DNA of 64,000 bases from Lyophyllum atratum. Its lineage: Eukaryota > Basidiomycota > Agaricomycetes > Agaricales > Lyophyllaceae. The stretch spans positions 1,240,001 to 1,304,000 of the forward strand of contig JACGCN010000013.1 in NCBI GenBank assembly GCA_014905825.1. Reading direction: 5' to 3'. A program made the translations under genes and the position numbers. Below, in pieces: positions 1-10,420 of this stretch; the first letter of the stretch is position 1; each line of letters begins with the position of its first letter. The notes below the pieces were generated by a model. The model was given only the letters and a program-made list of their open reading frames with translations. It did no database searches and was not told the DNA's origin.

Positions 1-240
1 TTCATAGTAGATTCGTTGCGAATCTGTCACAGATCCACAGTAGATCTACATCTGTGCATGGACTGACAGTGTTTGTGGTAGATCCGTGGTGGATCCACAG
101 TGGATCCGCTGGTGCATGGATTTACAATATTCGTGCTACATCCATTGCGGATCTGCAGTGGATTAATTGCGGATCTGCGGCGGATCTATAGTAGATCTAT
201 ATCTGTGTGTGGATTTACAATATTCGTGATACAGTGTTAT
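1..240. repeat. GATC-rich degenerate minisatellite, block 1
   Basis: The stretch is built from short near-palindromic words (atccacagtagatcc, gcggatctgcagtgg and variants). A longer unit recurs that starts near 'gtgcatggatttacaatatt' and ends in 'gtg(g/a)tac'. No gene is recognisable. The same words return at 505-700, so both blocks belong to one repeat family that flanks about 260 bases of other sequence. Confidence 0.7.
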
Positions 241-504
241 ACATCAAAAAGCGGTGCTTCAGGGCACGAGTCTTGGTCCTAGAAACACGAGCTTGCGGAT
301 TTGGAAGGAAACTGGGTCGAATATGCGTAAAAATGAATTGTCCGAAATTCACCGTCACGTGACCAAATCTACACCTGGGGCCAAAAAACATTTTTAGAAG
401 GAAGATGAGAGAAGGGAGTCTGACTACCTGAGAGCTCCCAGCCGCTTATTAACTGATTAGATAGTGCCAAGAGGTCAGTTTTGAGCGTACGACACTGTTT
501 TTCC

Positions 505-706
505 ATTGTGGATCCACAGTAGATCCATCGCGGATCTGTGATGAATTCATGGTAGATCTATGTCTGTGCATGGATTGACAATATTTGTGGTACATCCGCT
601 GCAGATCCACAGTAGATCCGTTGCAGATCTGTGGCGGATCCATGATACATTTATGTCTGTGCGTGGATTTACAATATTTGTGATACACCCGTTGCGCATT
701 CACACT
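505..706. repeat. GATC-rich degenerate minisatellite, block 2
   Basis: This block uses the same words as 1-240, including 'ggatttacaatatttgtg' and 'agatccacagtagatcc'. It runs directly into the 3' end of the Gag-like remnant. The 240-504 interval between the blocks holds no gene I can support. It contains a palindromic TCACGTGA at about 355, of unknown meaning. Confidence 0.65.
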
Positions 707-1301
707 CAACCATCTTCATGATTTCCTCGTCGTTCTCAGTATCATCCGGCGACTCATCAACTTCCTCGAAAACAGCCGCGATTTGAGTAGTCTTGGACCC
801 CTGACACTTGTCAATGTACTGTTGGGTGACTAGGGGCGCGATCAAAAGGCAATGGCTTGCTAGCACACTCGCATACATGCTTCGCGCTGACGAAAGGCTT
901 GTGGCAGCTTGTACTACAACCATCCTTTTTCTTGAGGAGCTCCTGCTCATCGTCGGTGAGCTTCTTGGCGAATTTGCGAGCGAAAACCGGAGTGGTGGTG
1001 GAGGATGACGAAACCGTGGTGTTTGTAGAAGAAACTGCGTTGGCGTTGTTGAACGTGAAGTTGGAAACATTGCGGCCGAATTTCTTCGCCTCGTTGCCGA
1101 GAGCGGCGAGCTCGCATGGGAGGCACTGGATTGAGTGACACTGGCGATCTTTCCTGAGTTTGAAGCCATGGGTGAGGGACGGTAAAGAAACCAGGGTTCT
1201 GAGGGCGAGTCTGAATCTGAATCTGAGGACGTGGTAATTGGTTTAACACTAGTGTTGGGTGGCTGTGGAGCGCCGCCGTCTGGAAGGTGCGAAAACGGCA
1301 A
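669..1301 (-). pseudogene. Decayed Gag-like retroelement fragment
   Basis: Read on the minus strand in two shifting frames, the segment gives a Ser/Thr-rich linker. It is followed by a Lys-rich 'LTDDEQELLKKKDGC' stretch, a Cys-x-x-x-Cys-His-Lys-Pro-Phe-Val segment with later Cys residues, and after a frame change 'TQQYIDKCQGSKT'. From memory this layout resembles the zinc-knuckle end of basidiomycete retroelement Gag remnants, where a GC..C.(K)PFV..H...C motif is common. The open frames do not join without frameshifts and no reverse transcriptase or LTR is visible, so I call it a relic. It is wedged between two repeat blocks, as expected for old transposon debris. The family assignment is inference. 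Confidence 0.35.
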
Positions 1302-1371
1302 GGGAGGTGCTGGGGGGGACGGGGGCGGTGGGGATGAGCGTGGTGGTGGGATTCACCCCGAACCCCACCGT

Positions 1372-2170
1372 TGAACTTTGAACCCTATTTCAATACAACT
1401 TGAATATTCTTTCCATATTTCCAGGCAAAAGATTTAAAGTGCCCTATTTGATATGTTTTAAACATCTTGTCTTGAAAAATCGAATAGTTAGTGTGATGAC
1501 CAATCCTTGATAATTTTTGAAATTCTTCCAGCCAAATATCTAAAAAATATAGTAAACAAGATTCTAAAAATATTTGAACTCCATTCAAAATAACATTTCA
1601 ATCTTGTGGCCCAGATAATCCTAAACCGATTGACAAAACTATCGATAAAGATATTTAAACACTATCCATTATGTTCCTTTTGATTTCTTTTGGATGATTT
1701 GACACAAGATATCATACAAACAATTATGATAAGTCTTCGATATTTTATTTCGGAATACTTAAAAACTATTCAAAAAACCATTTAGAAACTATTTAAAAAC
1801 TATCTTGGCTGGCCTTCTTAAAATGTTTACAATCTTTTGACTAAGGTAATCATAGAGCTATTGTGACGAGCCGTCACAATGACCTTTCAATCTTGTGGGT
1901 CAAAAGACTTAACATATATTTAAAACTTATTCAAAAAACCATTTAAATCTTACTTAAGAATTATCTTGAGTGGCCTTTTCGACACGTTTACGGTCTTTTG
2001 ACCAAGGCAATCAAATAACTATCGTGACTGGCCATTGTGATAACTTTTCAATCTTGTTGGTCGAAAGACTTAATATAGATTGTGACCTAAATTGGAATAT
2101 CTTCAAGATATCTTTTCAATCTTTTGACCCCAAAGATCGGTCCTTGTTTCCAGTGCGAGACCGCAAAACT
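1372..2170. repeat. AT-rich tandem repeat, about 161-bp unit
   Basis: An AT-rich tract with no coding signal. The segment starting at 1761 (aaaaactattcaaaaaacca) is repeated from about 1922 with moderate divergence, including 'tcttttgac(t/c)aagg' and 'tttcaatcttgt(g/t)gg'. An older copy is discernible from about 1592. The right edge carries 'cttgtttccagtg', very similar to the right end of the small AT-rich insertion at 27181-27340, so the two may be related. The rest of 2171-2504 is unremarkable and would hold the promoter of the next gene. Confidence 0.6.
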
Positions 2171-2504
2171 CACTAAATTCGAAGGTCAGCAGATCCACTG
2201 CTTCTACTTACATGAGTTTCTGCTAGAACTATTACAGATGTACATACTGTGCAACTGTAAGCTGGGCGTAGCGAAACTCTGCCAAAATCGTCCTGCAGTG
2301 TACGAAAGAGTCAGTTGAAATTTCAAGCTTGGCGGTGGCGTGTTTCCAGGGGTGCTCGGCCTCTACAAGCGACCCCCTTGTTGGGTTAATCAGTGATACA
2401 CACCGCAACACACCGCCGACGATCGTGCAGCGATAAATTGTACATAGTTTTCCCCGACGTTGTTTCTCGCGAACTCCCACAATTGCTGCTTGCCGTAGCT
2501 TGCC

Positions 2505-4279
2505 ATGCGGATGCCCTTGAGCTCGGCGAGACCGTGGTTCTTCCATTCCGCTCTCTATGGCCTTCTAGCGGCTTTGGACGTTGTCCAAGCGCAGTCCTTC
2601 ACCTGGAATTTCACAGAGGTAAAGCGCAGCAAGTCAACAATGTCATCTCATCTTATGAACCTTTCATCTTTGATTGTAGGATATCGGAGCGAGCCTCCCC
2701 GAATGCGCGAAGCTCCCCATCAGTGTACTCACAAGTAGTACAACCAGTGGTCGGGGATACTATATGATTGCACTCGCGATAAATGGGGCGCCTACGACGA
2801 GCTTTGTTGGGACGGATGCGGGGAGTCTTTCTTGGGTGGTGAATCAACCTGCCGGTAAGTCATCTGCTTATGTACACCCCCGTCGTTCCCGGTAGTCCGT
2901 CCTGACACTTCTGAATGGCCCAGGCACGTCGGCCTTGCTATATCTTGTCGATTCAGAGGGGAACTCGGGCAGGATCCCGGACACAGCGTACACGGTCACA
3001 GGTGGGTCTCCACTGATCCCTTCAAAGTTCATACGCACGGTTCAGATTTGCTTATACGAGACGACCCAGGTGGCCAATCCTCGGAATGCCTTCCCTCCTC
3101 AACCACATCGACTTTCACAGTCACAGCAAACGCGACCGACGAGATTGCGACATGCGACTCATGGCAGCTTATCATGCGCGGCGGAACACCGCCATTCAAT
3201 ATATTGTTTGCAGCGCCTGGGTCCTCGTCGGTGACGAATGTCACGCTGCCAGCGGGCGACGATATGTATACCTACGTGAATCGGGCGTCACCGAAGGGAA
3301 CGCTGTTGGGTGAGTAATTACTATGCTGTAATCGCGTCCACCATGCTCATTGGAGATGGTTGCTAGGTGCGGTCAGCGATTCGTGAGGCCTCTGTGATCG
3401 TCGTGCATTGCCCTTGAGCTAACCTATGACGTTTTATAGAAAAGGAATGTGGGCAAAAGGGACACCGTATGTGAGAACAACAGGTACGAACATAAAAACT
3501 TCATCATACATCTCTCTCTTACCCCTTTCTCAGGCGCCATTGATACCACTTGTCCTGGACGCTCCGGCTCCAGCGGGGTCGCCCCACCTGCTTCTACTTC
3601 TACCACGAGCAACCCCACGAGCGGCCCTCATACCTTACCGCCTAGTCAAGGTAGCAGCAAAACACCTGTTATCGCTGGGGTCTGCGTCGCAGTGGGATGC
3701 ATACTGATCCTAGCTGTTGCATTATTCTTATTCCTTCGCCGGCGGAAGCGCAACGCTAACATGGAGATGGATTACCTTGAGCCCCGAAAGTTTCAAGGAA
3801 CGGGGAGCGAGATCCTAGCTATGCGTTCCACCTCAGGTCCATCGAGTACCTCGTTATTCACGAAGCAAGCAACCCTCGGGTCCTCCGTAGGCCTACATGG
3901 GCCTGCTACCGTCACATCCGTGCCAAGTAGCTACGAGCCACCCAGTACACGCTCTGCCCCTGCTTCCTCCTCCACGACAGCTTCCATCACGCCTCCTGCC
4001 CTTGGCAGCCGCAAAACCAAAGCTCGGGAGGCAAATTTCACCACCGTGGGGCCTCTATCGGCCACAACACACATGACCACTCCTACAACCGCACCATTCC
4101 CTTCGAGCCTGTCGGAGGACTCAAGGTGGCCACCCGGCATCGCTCCGACGTCCCCCGAGCCAGGCGAGGTCGTGTTTCAGCACACCGACGCACGGGCCAT
4201 GACACTGAGAGAGCTGCCACCACCTTATGGCTCACAAGTGTCGGGACCAGCCCTGGAAGCGCAGGAGTCTTCGCAATAG
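2505..4279 (+). CDS. Secreted-domain single-pass membrane protein, Ser/Thr-rich stalk
   Basis: The start at 2505 gives a signal peptide (hydrophobic LYGLLAALDVVQA) followed by 'QSFTWNFTE'. About six short exons continue the frame: introns fall near 2621-2679, 2853-2923, 2998-3069, 3309-3366, about 3383-3439 and 3483-3530. The ectodomain has a Cys-containing module with 'GGTPPFNILFAAPG', which from memory resembles an uncharacterised Agaricomycete family with an 'FTWxF..Q C....GGxPPY' theme. It then has a Ser/Thr/Pro stalk, one transmembrane helix (VIAGVCVAVGCILILAVALF), an RRRKR stop-transfer signal and a disordered cytoplasmic tail of about 180 residues. Likely at the plasma membrane with O-glycosylation, perhaps a wall-facing sensor; that role is inference. 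Exact exon edges are approximate. Confidence 0.75.
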
Positions 4280-5054
4280 TTGTTAAGTATGTACTTATAT
4301 ATAGTGACTTTTTGTAATTCCCAGATATTTAATGCGCTGTTGTTGTGCTCCTAATGTCGGATCTGATAAACACATATGTCCAGGACTTTTATCCGTTCAG
4401 TTATTGATTTTCTGATCATGATTCCTAGCTATCGCCTAGGTCGGACGTGCTGCCCCACTGAGCTGCAATGTCGTCAGTGTCGCCGATGCGAATTGGGCTA
4501 ATCTTGATGTCGGAATTTTGGAGGAACGTGCGTGGCGTGCAAGTGGCGCAGGTCACAGAAAATATCATTTTACGGACGGCTGTCTGACACTGCGGGCATT
4601 GGCCAAAAATTCATGGATCTTGACCACAATTATCAGAAACTCAATGCATGCTGGTGGCTCTAGATGGTTGGAAATCAGAACTGCGTTTTATGAGCGGCGG
4701 TAAGCTACGCTAGAAGACGAACTACATGAGTAAGCGATACCGAGTATAGATCTCTTCGAGAAAGGAACAACTCTGTAAGGTATACATAGCTAATGGGAAG
4801 TTCTTTGGATGACTTCAAGCTTGACATACCGTTAGGGACGTCTAATACGCACCTCCTCGTCCTCTCCCCCATAAATGCAGCAGGGGGTGTACTATCTTGG
4901 TTGTTCAAGCGTGCAATGAGCGCCAGAAATATACGAAGCACACATCTTATGTATAGCGGCCCGCGTTTAGGCTAGCTTTGCAAGTACTCGACATACTTAC
5001 ATTATCGGTCACTTTCATCCACATTTCATATACAGCCTTTTATTTCCCCACCCC
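4280..5054. other. Convergent intergenic region
   Basis: It lies between the 3' ends of the membrane protein and the GH28 gene, so it should carry both terminators. I see no gene in it. A tRNA-like fragment on the minus strand near 4440-4490 was examined and rejected. Confidence 0.6.
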
Positions 5055-6676
5055 CTACGCTGTACAGTTAAACCCAACAGGGTTCAGGATATTCCTACAG
5101 CTGATTTTTCGTGTCCCGGTTGTTGTGATATTCTCAAAACCTACAAATTTGATGGCTGGACACGGTGCTGAGCCGCTGCACTGCATGCTCGCCAGGGTCC
5201 CAGAGGTGACGTTGCCCACCATTGGACCCCAGGTAACGTCTGATATTTGAAAGAGAGATGTGTCGCATCCGCCTGTAGCGCCGGAAAAGGTCGTGCACTG
5301 CGTGATGTGCGCTACAGAGTCGGTCACGTTTGATAAAGTGAAGTCACGGAATGCTGATACCCCAAGGCAAGTCAGGTGGCGGTGGTCTGATATAGTGGCG
5401 CACTTACTGATGTTTTTGGCGTAGCCAAGACCGCCTCCACCACCTTCCAGCCTTTAAGTTGCTTTCGCCAGACAATAGAGGACATATTGGCTCACCATTC
5501 GGAGGAAAATTCTGCTGTATACCACTAAAATCATGCGAGTCAGATCCGCGCATCGTCGGATAAGATGCAGAGGACGCACGTCCATGTCTTAATATAACCT
5601 GCGTAGCGAGTCTTCAGACATACGACCCGCTCCGCTGTGACATTTTCTATCCGTTCAAATACGCCTAGATACTGTCCAATCGAGCTGGATAACTTCTTAT
5701 TTGAATCTGGCAGTATAAAAGAAGAAAAACATGAACGCACCCGATGGCCACCCCAAGGCCGCCGTGAAAGACAGAATCCTGAATAAGGATATTTGTTGAA
5801 TTCGCTTTGAGGGAGATGTTATCGTCTCCACCCGTGATGGTCCAGTTGCGGAACGTGATACGGTCAGAAAAGAAAGTATCGACACCATCGGTATTTCGGG
5901 CAGGAGCCTGGGTGGAAGCCTACAGTGAGTGAAGGAGGGTGAATGAAGGACAAGCTACCGACTGAGCTTGACGACGTTGAGTTGACATAAATCGAGTCGA
6001 GCAGAACGTCTTCCGAGTTCTTGATTGCCATGGTCCAGAACTGGGATTGGACGAATCGCAGGCCAGTAAAGCGTGACTTGGTGGTATTCGTGATCATGAG
6101 GCTGATCGGTCGGCCGGCGAGGTTAGATACACCGTTAGTAAAGTCGTACCTGGCATTTTGAATGAGAAAATTTCCATTTATGATAAAAGACAACGGTACC
6201 AGAGCTGGCCATTGCCATCGAAAGTACCAACTCCATGGCCTTGAAAAGTAACATTATCTCCGCCAAACATCCATGCCGTGGTCTGGTTCTGGTAATCCAG
6301 AGGCAGCCCATTGGCCCTCCAGTACGTGATATTGGTTCCCCACTGTAAGAATGATATAGAATCAGTAGGTCCCCCAGCTAGGATACATAATTCGACCTAC
6401 TAGCAACGTCCCGGGGAGATCGATGAAAACATTGCGCAGACCAGTAGTCTGCAGCACGCTCTCCACATGGAATGTCGCCTGGTCAAACAGAATACTTCCA
6501 TTCTTGCCGCATAACTCGAACGCCCGCCGGATAGCTGGCGCATCGTCACTGATGCCATCCGAACTAGGATGCACAGTGCATGCTGATCCTCTCCTAGATA
6601 CAGACCCAGCGCGTACGATACGGATGCCGAGGAGGGCAAGACAAGCTGCGAAAAAGAGGCCTGGGAAGGGCTTCAT
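5055..6676 (-). CDS. Glycoside hydrolase family 28, exo-polygalacturonase type
   Basis: The start at 6676 gives a signal peptide ending near 'IRIVRAGS'. The exons then spell a right-handed beta-helix pectinase. Visible family motifs are 'DDAPAIRRAFELC' near the N terminus, WGTNITYW, NTDGVDTFFSD with GGDDNISLKA (the catalytic Asp set), GLGVAIGS, and 'YAGYIKTWT' in place of the RIK motif. The protein ends 'NPVGFNCTA'. In classic endo-enzymes the third motif is GHG; here it reads G-L-G, as I recall for basidiomycete exo-acting members. It would cleave galacturonic acid residues from homogalacturonan ends outside the cell. The sequence shows many short introns, for example about 6363-6411 joining 'GTLL' to 'WGTN'. 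The gene is divergent from the BAR gene. Confidence 0.9.
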
Positions 6677-7424
6677 GGTCGACGTGGCTACACCTTACTC
6701 TCTCATTCTGCCGTTCGAGAAGGCGTACTTATGGCGTTCCGGAAAAATTGCTGGGATTCTTACGTGGGTGGTCCGATAAGTCCCTCTAGGTCTCTTCGGA
6801 GGGTGTTTGAGTAGGTCATGTGTGATGCATGAGAAGAATGACCAGGTGGACGGCCCGGAGTGACAGTCCAGGTTATGGGCATCCGGGTACACGTGCTTGC
6901 GTTGAATGAATTGGGCAAAGGAGATGAGGTATGGGGGGGATAAGGGCTTCATATATCAAGTTAGGTATACCGTGCGGCGTCGTCTTGTTGAAATTCGTCA
7001 AGAACGTGCTTTCCGGCCAGCACCACAGCCAAGCATGCGCAATCGAGTACTACTACATACCCCGACGAGCTTGATGGTGACTTGGTAGCGGCCTGCTTCA
7101 CCTAGGACATCCCCAGCATGAGTGGGATGATATCCCTTAGGGCAATATTCATCCAATGGCCAATTGTGTCCGTTGAATTCTTGGAGCGGCTTCAGAATAG
7201 CGCTTGAAAAATATATGGGGCGCGGTGTGAGAAGGCGAGCAAGAATGCGAGACTGAGGTACTCCAGAGTCTGGTCACAGAGATGCCTTTATGAACTTCAG
7301 AATGAATGGTTCATGTTGACTTGAAAAGCAATTGAAAAGGACAAGTGGTACCGTTGCGGCTGTGCCAGCGTGATGCACGGCGGGGTCCGTGCCCGCAGCC
7401 ATCCTCTTGTCACTACTCACCACC
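6677..7424. other. Divergent promoter region (GH28 / BAR protein)
   Basis: This 748-base interval separates two divergent start codons and should hold both promoters. A G-run (atgggggggata, about 6929-6940) could serve a CreA/Mig1-type repressor for the pectinase, but this is weak. I see no additional gene. Confidence 0.4.
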
Positions 7425-8683
7425 ATGGACGGCTGGAGTAAACTGCAATCGAGCATCGGCAGCATCAACTTTGCGCAGGCTGGCAGCAAACTCTCCAAAG
7501 GCTTCAACTCCAGTGTCCAGGCTACAAAGGAACGTCTCGGCCAGGTCGCCGCCGATGAGATTACTGAACTCCCCCAAGGTATGCCCCCTGCTGCTTCAGC
7601 AGTAAACAGCTAACACGAGTGCTCTTCATAGAGTACAAGGACCTCGAAGCCCGCGTCGATGCCCTGCGCAACGCCCATCTCACCTTCCTCAAGTACGCGC
7701 TCGCATACCACACCATTTTCCCATTCTAACCTCCCACAGGATAACTAAAGTCTACGAGTCCGAAACCTACGACTACCCCACTCAGATTCAAGAATCGCTC
7801 TCCGAGCTCTCCTCCACAATCGGGTACAACCTCACCTCCTTCGCAGCCACCAACCTCAAAGGCACCAACCTCCCTGCCCCCGCCTCCCCCTCCGCCCCCC
7901 CTCCATCCTCCCACAAGACCCTCCCCCACGCCCTCCTGCGCTCCGCCTCCACCGCCTCCAATGCCCTCCAAACCACGGTTTCTGGCGGCGAAGACCGGCT
8001 TGGCAAGGCTCTGGCACTCTACGCCTCCGGGTGGGAGAAGGTCGCGCTCGCGCGGCTCGAGCAGGACGCTGCCATCCAGGATAACTTCCTGCACCCGTGG
8101 CAGACCACCCTGAACACGAGCATTGCGGTCGCGATGAAGGCTCGCCAGGCGGTCAGAGTTAGCCGACTCGAGCTCGATGCCGCCAAGCAGTCGTACGCAC
8201 CCCCCTTTCTTCTGCCTCTTCTATCCACTCACATCTGTCGTTATATAGCCTCAAGAACGCTGGCCCTCAAAGGCAAGAGCAGGCCCGGCTCGAGGTTGAG
8301 AACGCCGAGGACGACCTCGTTCAAAAAACCGAGGTGGCCATCACGCTCATGAAGACCGTTCTCGAGAACGTGAGCCCATCCCTCCTCCTTCTCCTCCCAC
8401 CACACTAACGCTCATGCCCCCGTAGCCCGAACCTATCAAGAACCTAAACGAGCTCGCCAAATCCCAGGTACACCACTGTCCCTGTCCCTTCCACCAAACC
8501 ACCAGCTAACAACCCCCCCACAGCTCATTTACTTCTCCAACGCCGCCGAGGCACTCTCCACGATCCAAGGCGAGATCGAAGAGCTCAGTGTCGCCGCCGA
8601 AGGCGAATACAGGTACGCCTAGCCCCTGCTTCACGAACCATAGATGACCCTAACCGCAACCCAGGAAGTCCCGCGACCACTGA
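7425..8683 (+). CDS. BAR-domain protein, Gvp36-like
   Basis: The start at 7425 follows CACC and begins 'MDGWSKLQSSIGSINFAQAG', an amphipathic N terminus typical of the fungal BAR_2/Gvp36 family. Exons encode long helices: 'EYKDLEARVDALRNAHLTFLK', 'VYESETYDYPTQIQESL', a Pro/Ser-rich insert, 'GWEKVALARLEQDAAIQDNF', 'RLELDAAKQ', 'EVENAEDDLVQKTEVAITLMK' and 'LIYFSNAAEALSTIQGEIEEL'. Introns near 7578-7630, 7694-7738, 8195-8249, 8369-8425, 8468-8520 and 8613-8664 have good GT..AG ends. The last short exon gives KSRDH and stop. It is expected to be a cytosolic protein that bends or senses membranes in Golgi-to-vacuole or endocytic traffic. Size and domain order are normal for the family. Confidence 0.88.
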
Positions 8684-9699
8684 GGTGCCTCTCAACTAGC
8701 CCTTACTCGCACCCTGACCCGAGGACACTACGACTTAGCTTCTAAGATATGATCCTTCAAATGTGCCTGTGCTCCCGGCTCCTTGCTCCTGTTGCTCTCA
8801 TGACCGTACCTCTCCCTGCTTCTCTTTCCACTTGTTTCTTCTTAGTTGGTAAATCGTGATGCGATGTCGATATCGATGTAGACAATGGACGAAAAACTAA
8901 ATCGAAATTCGGCTACGCGGTTGTGATCCTTTTCGCCAAATCCTCTTCATTGCTTCTTTCCATGTTCGTTGTGCTTTGTTTTCCGTTCATTTTTCAGAAT
9001 CTAGACGTGGCCGGACTCTCGCGGACGGAGGCCGTAGTCACCACGGTGCTGTGCTGTGCTGTGACGCGACTGCGGGCCACCTTCCTTGTACTACAACTTG
9101 TAGCTGGGATTGGCACCAGCGTGACACAGCGATGGGTTTGCCTTGGTCGATTGTCCAGTTTTCTGGCACGGCCGGCGCGCGGCTCATGCTCTACGTCGTG
9201 CTTGTCGCTTCTTACTGTAAGTCATAGAATCTTTTGAATCCGCAATGGCTAGAAAGGTCACTGGTTTCTCTCACTGTAATGCTGGCTGTGCTACAGGATG
9301 CCAGGCCCTTGCCAGTCGGCGAGGTCTGTAAGTAAAACCGCTCCAACACCTAACCAAGCTTTCTATGTCGAGCACGAGCTTGAGTTATGGTTGACTTACG
9401 GAAAGACAGAGAGTGAAGGAGAGTTCCATACATGAAGCATATAGTACACACATAGTATATCGTACAGAAAAGGTGGGGACAGAGGATATCACTGGATATG
9501 GCTGGCCGCGCATGCCTGACGGTACGTCGTCAACGGCTTCAGATGGAAGATAGTACAGAAAGCAAACAGGCTGGGTACGATAAAGCTTTCGAGGAGATCA
9601 TTTTGATCCTAGTAGTCCATCACACGCACCTGGTAGGAAGGTCGGTATCACAGGAGTGATCAGTAGAGATAGAGAAGGACTACCAGAGTATCACATACT
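8684..9699. other. Intergenic region
   Basis: It contains the 3' flank of the BAR gene. There is a possible spliced transcript around 9132-9330 (a 28-codon frame at 9132 followed by a GTAAGT donor at 9219 and a CAG acceptor at about 9298). I cannot support a protein from it. Confidence 0.4.
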
Positions 9700-10334
9700 T
9701 CAATATGACGAGGGAGCACACATCGCCTTGATGTCGGCCTCCATTTCCCGGAATTTTTGCTCAGCCGCCGACGACAAGACATCCATGTCCCACCATTCCT
9801 TCAGCGGAGCAGCAGTGGATGTGCTTGGAACGGCGGGGGGTTCGCTCTGGGACGACCGAGTATCATAGCAATAGACACGGATCCTGGTCCCAAACGCACT
9901 GATGCCGTACAATCTCGGGAAAACGTTCGAACCCTCTTCTTTGAGAGTGGCTCGCATATGTTCGTCGGCTTCTTCGCGACGGTATTTGTCACCGAGGGCA
10001 CTGCGAGGGTTTATTGCCAAAACAAGCACGGAGGTTAATCGACCGGGAATAAAATGGCTAACAACGCTTCCGGGTATCTTCAGATCCGGGAAATTGGGTC
10101 GTGCAGGACACTAAGAACTGGTCTTCTGGGTTGAAAAGCATAGAGAGAATGGCGTTGTATCCCCCATTTTAGGCAAGCTCGTGGTCTACGCGAACGAGAT
10201 CGAAAACCTTGTGAAGGTAAGGGGTCCAAGACATCGTCGTCTACATGGCGAATCAGAAATGGCGGACCATTGAACGTCTTGTCGCTAGAATTGTGTGGCG
10301 CTGCTGGAGAGAAGTTGAACCTTGGAATATGCAC
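9700..10334 (-). pseudogene. Frame-broken remnant of an Agaricomycete hypothetical protein
   Basis: From 10029 to 9700 a clean frame reads 'LAINPRSALGDKYRREEADE' and continues to 'MCAPSSY' and stop. It looks like the conserved C-terminal part of a protein family repeated in polypore genomes. Upstream, 10334-10040 reads 'HVDDDVLDPLPSQGF' and then 'FNPEDQFLVSCTTQFPDLK' in other frames, separated by at least one frameshift. The 5' end runs into the start of F-box copy 1. Either the gene is broken or it has an unusual intron; I favour decay. Function unknown. Confidence 0.4.
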
Positions 10335-10420
10335 AGACGCGGCGGCAAAACCCGAGCGATGTTCCTGCGAGGTTGCTGGCGCAATCGTTGATCATGAACC
10401 TTCCTTCCTTTCCATTCCCC

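Noticed and set aside
1..706. CRISPR-like spaced repeats
   Set aside because: The repeats are degenerate and contiguous without regular spacers, and the genome is eukaryotic.
4440..4490. tRNA-like segment on the minus strand (GCAGCTCAGTGGGGCAGC, resembling a tRNA D arm and A box)
   Set aside because: No matching anticodon stem, no GTTCGANNC T-loop and no acceptor stem could be found, so it is not a tRNA.
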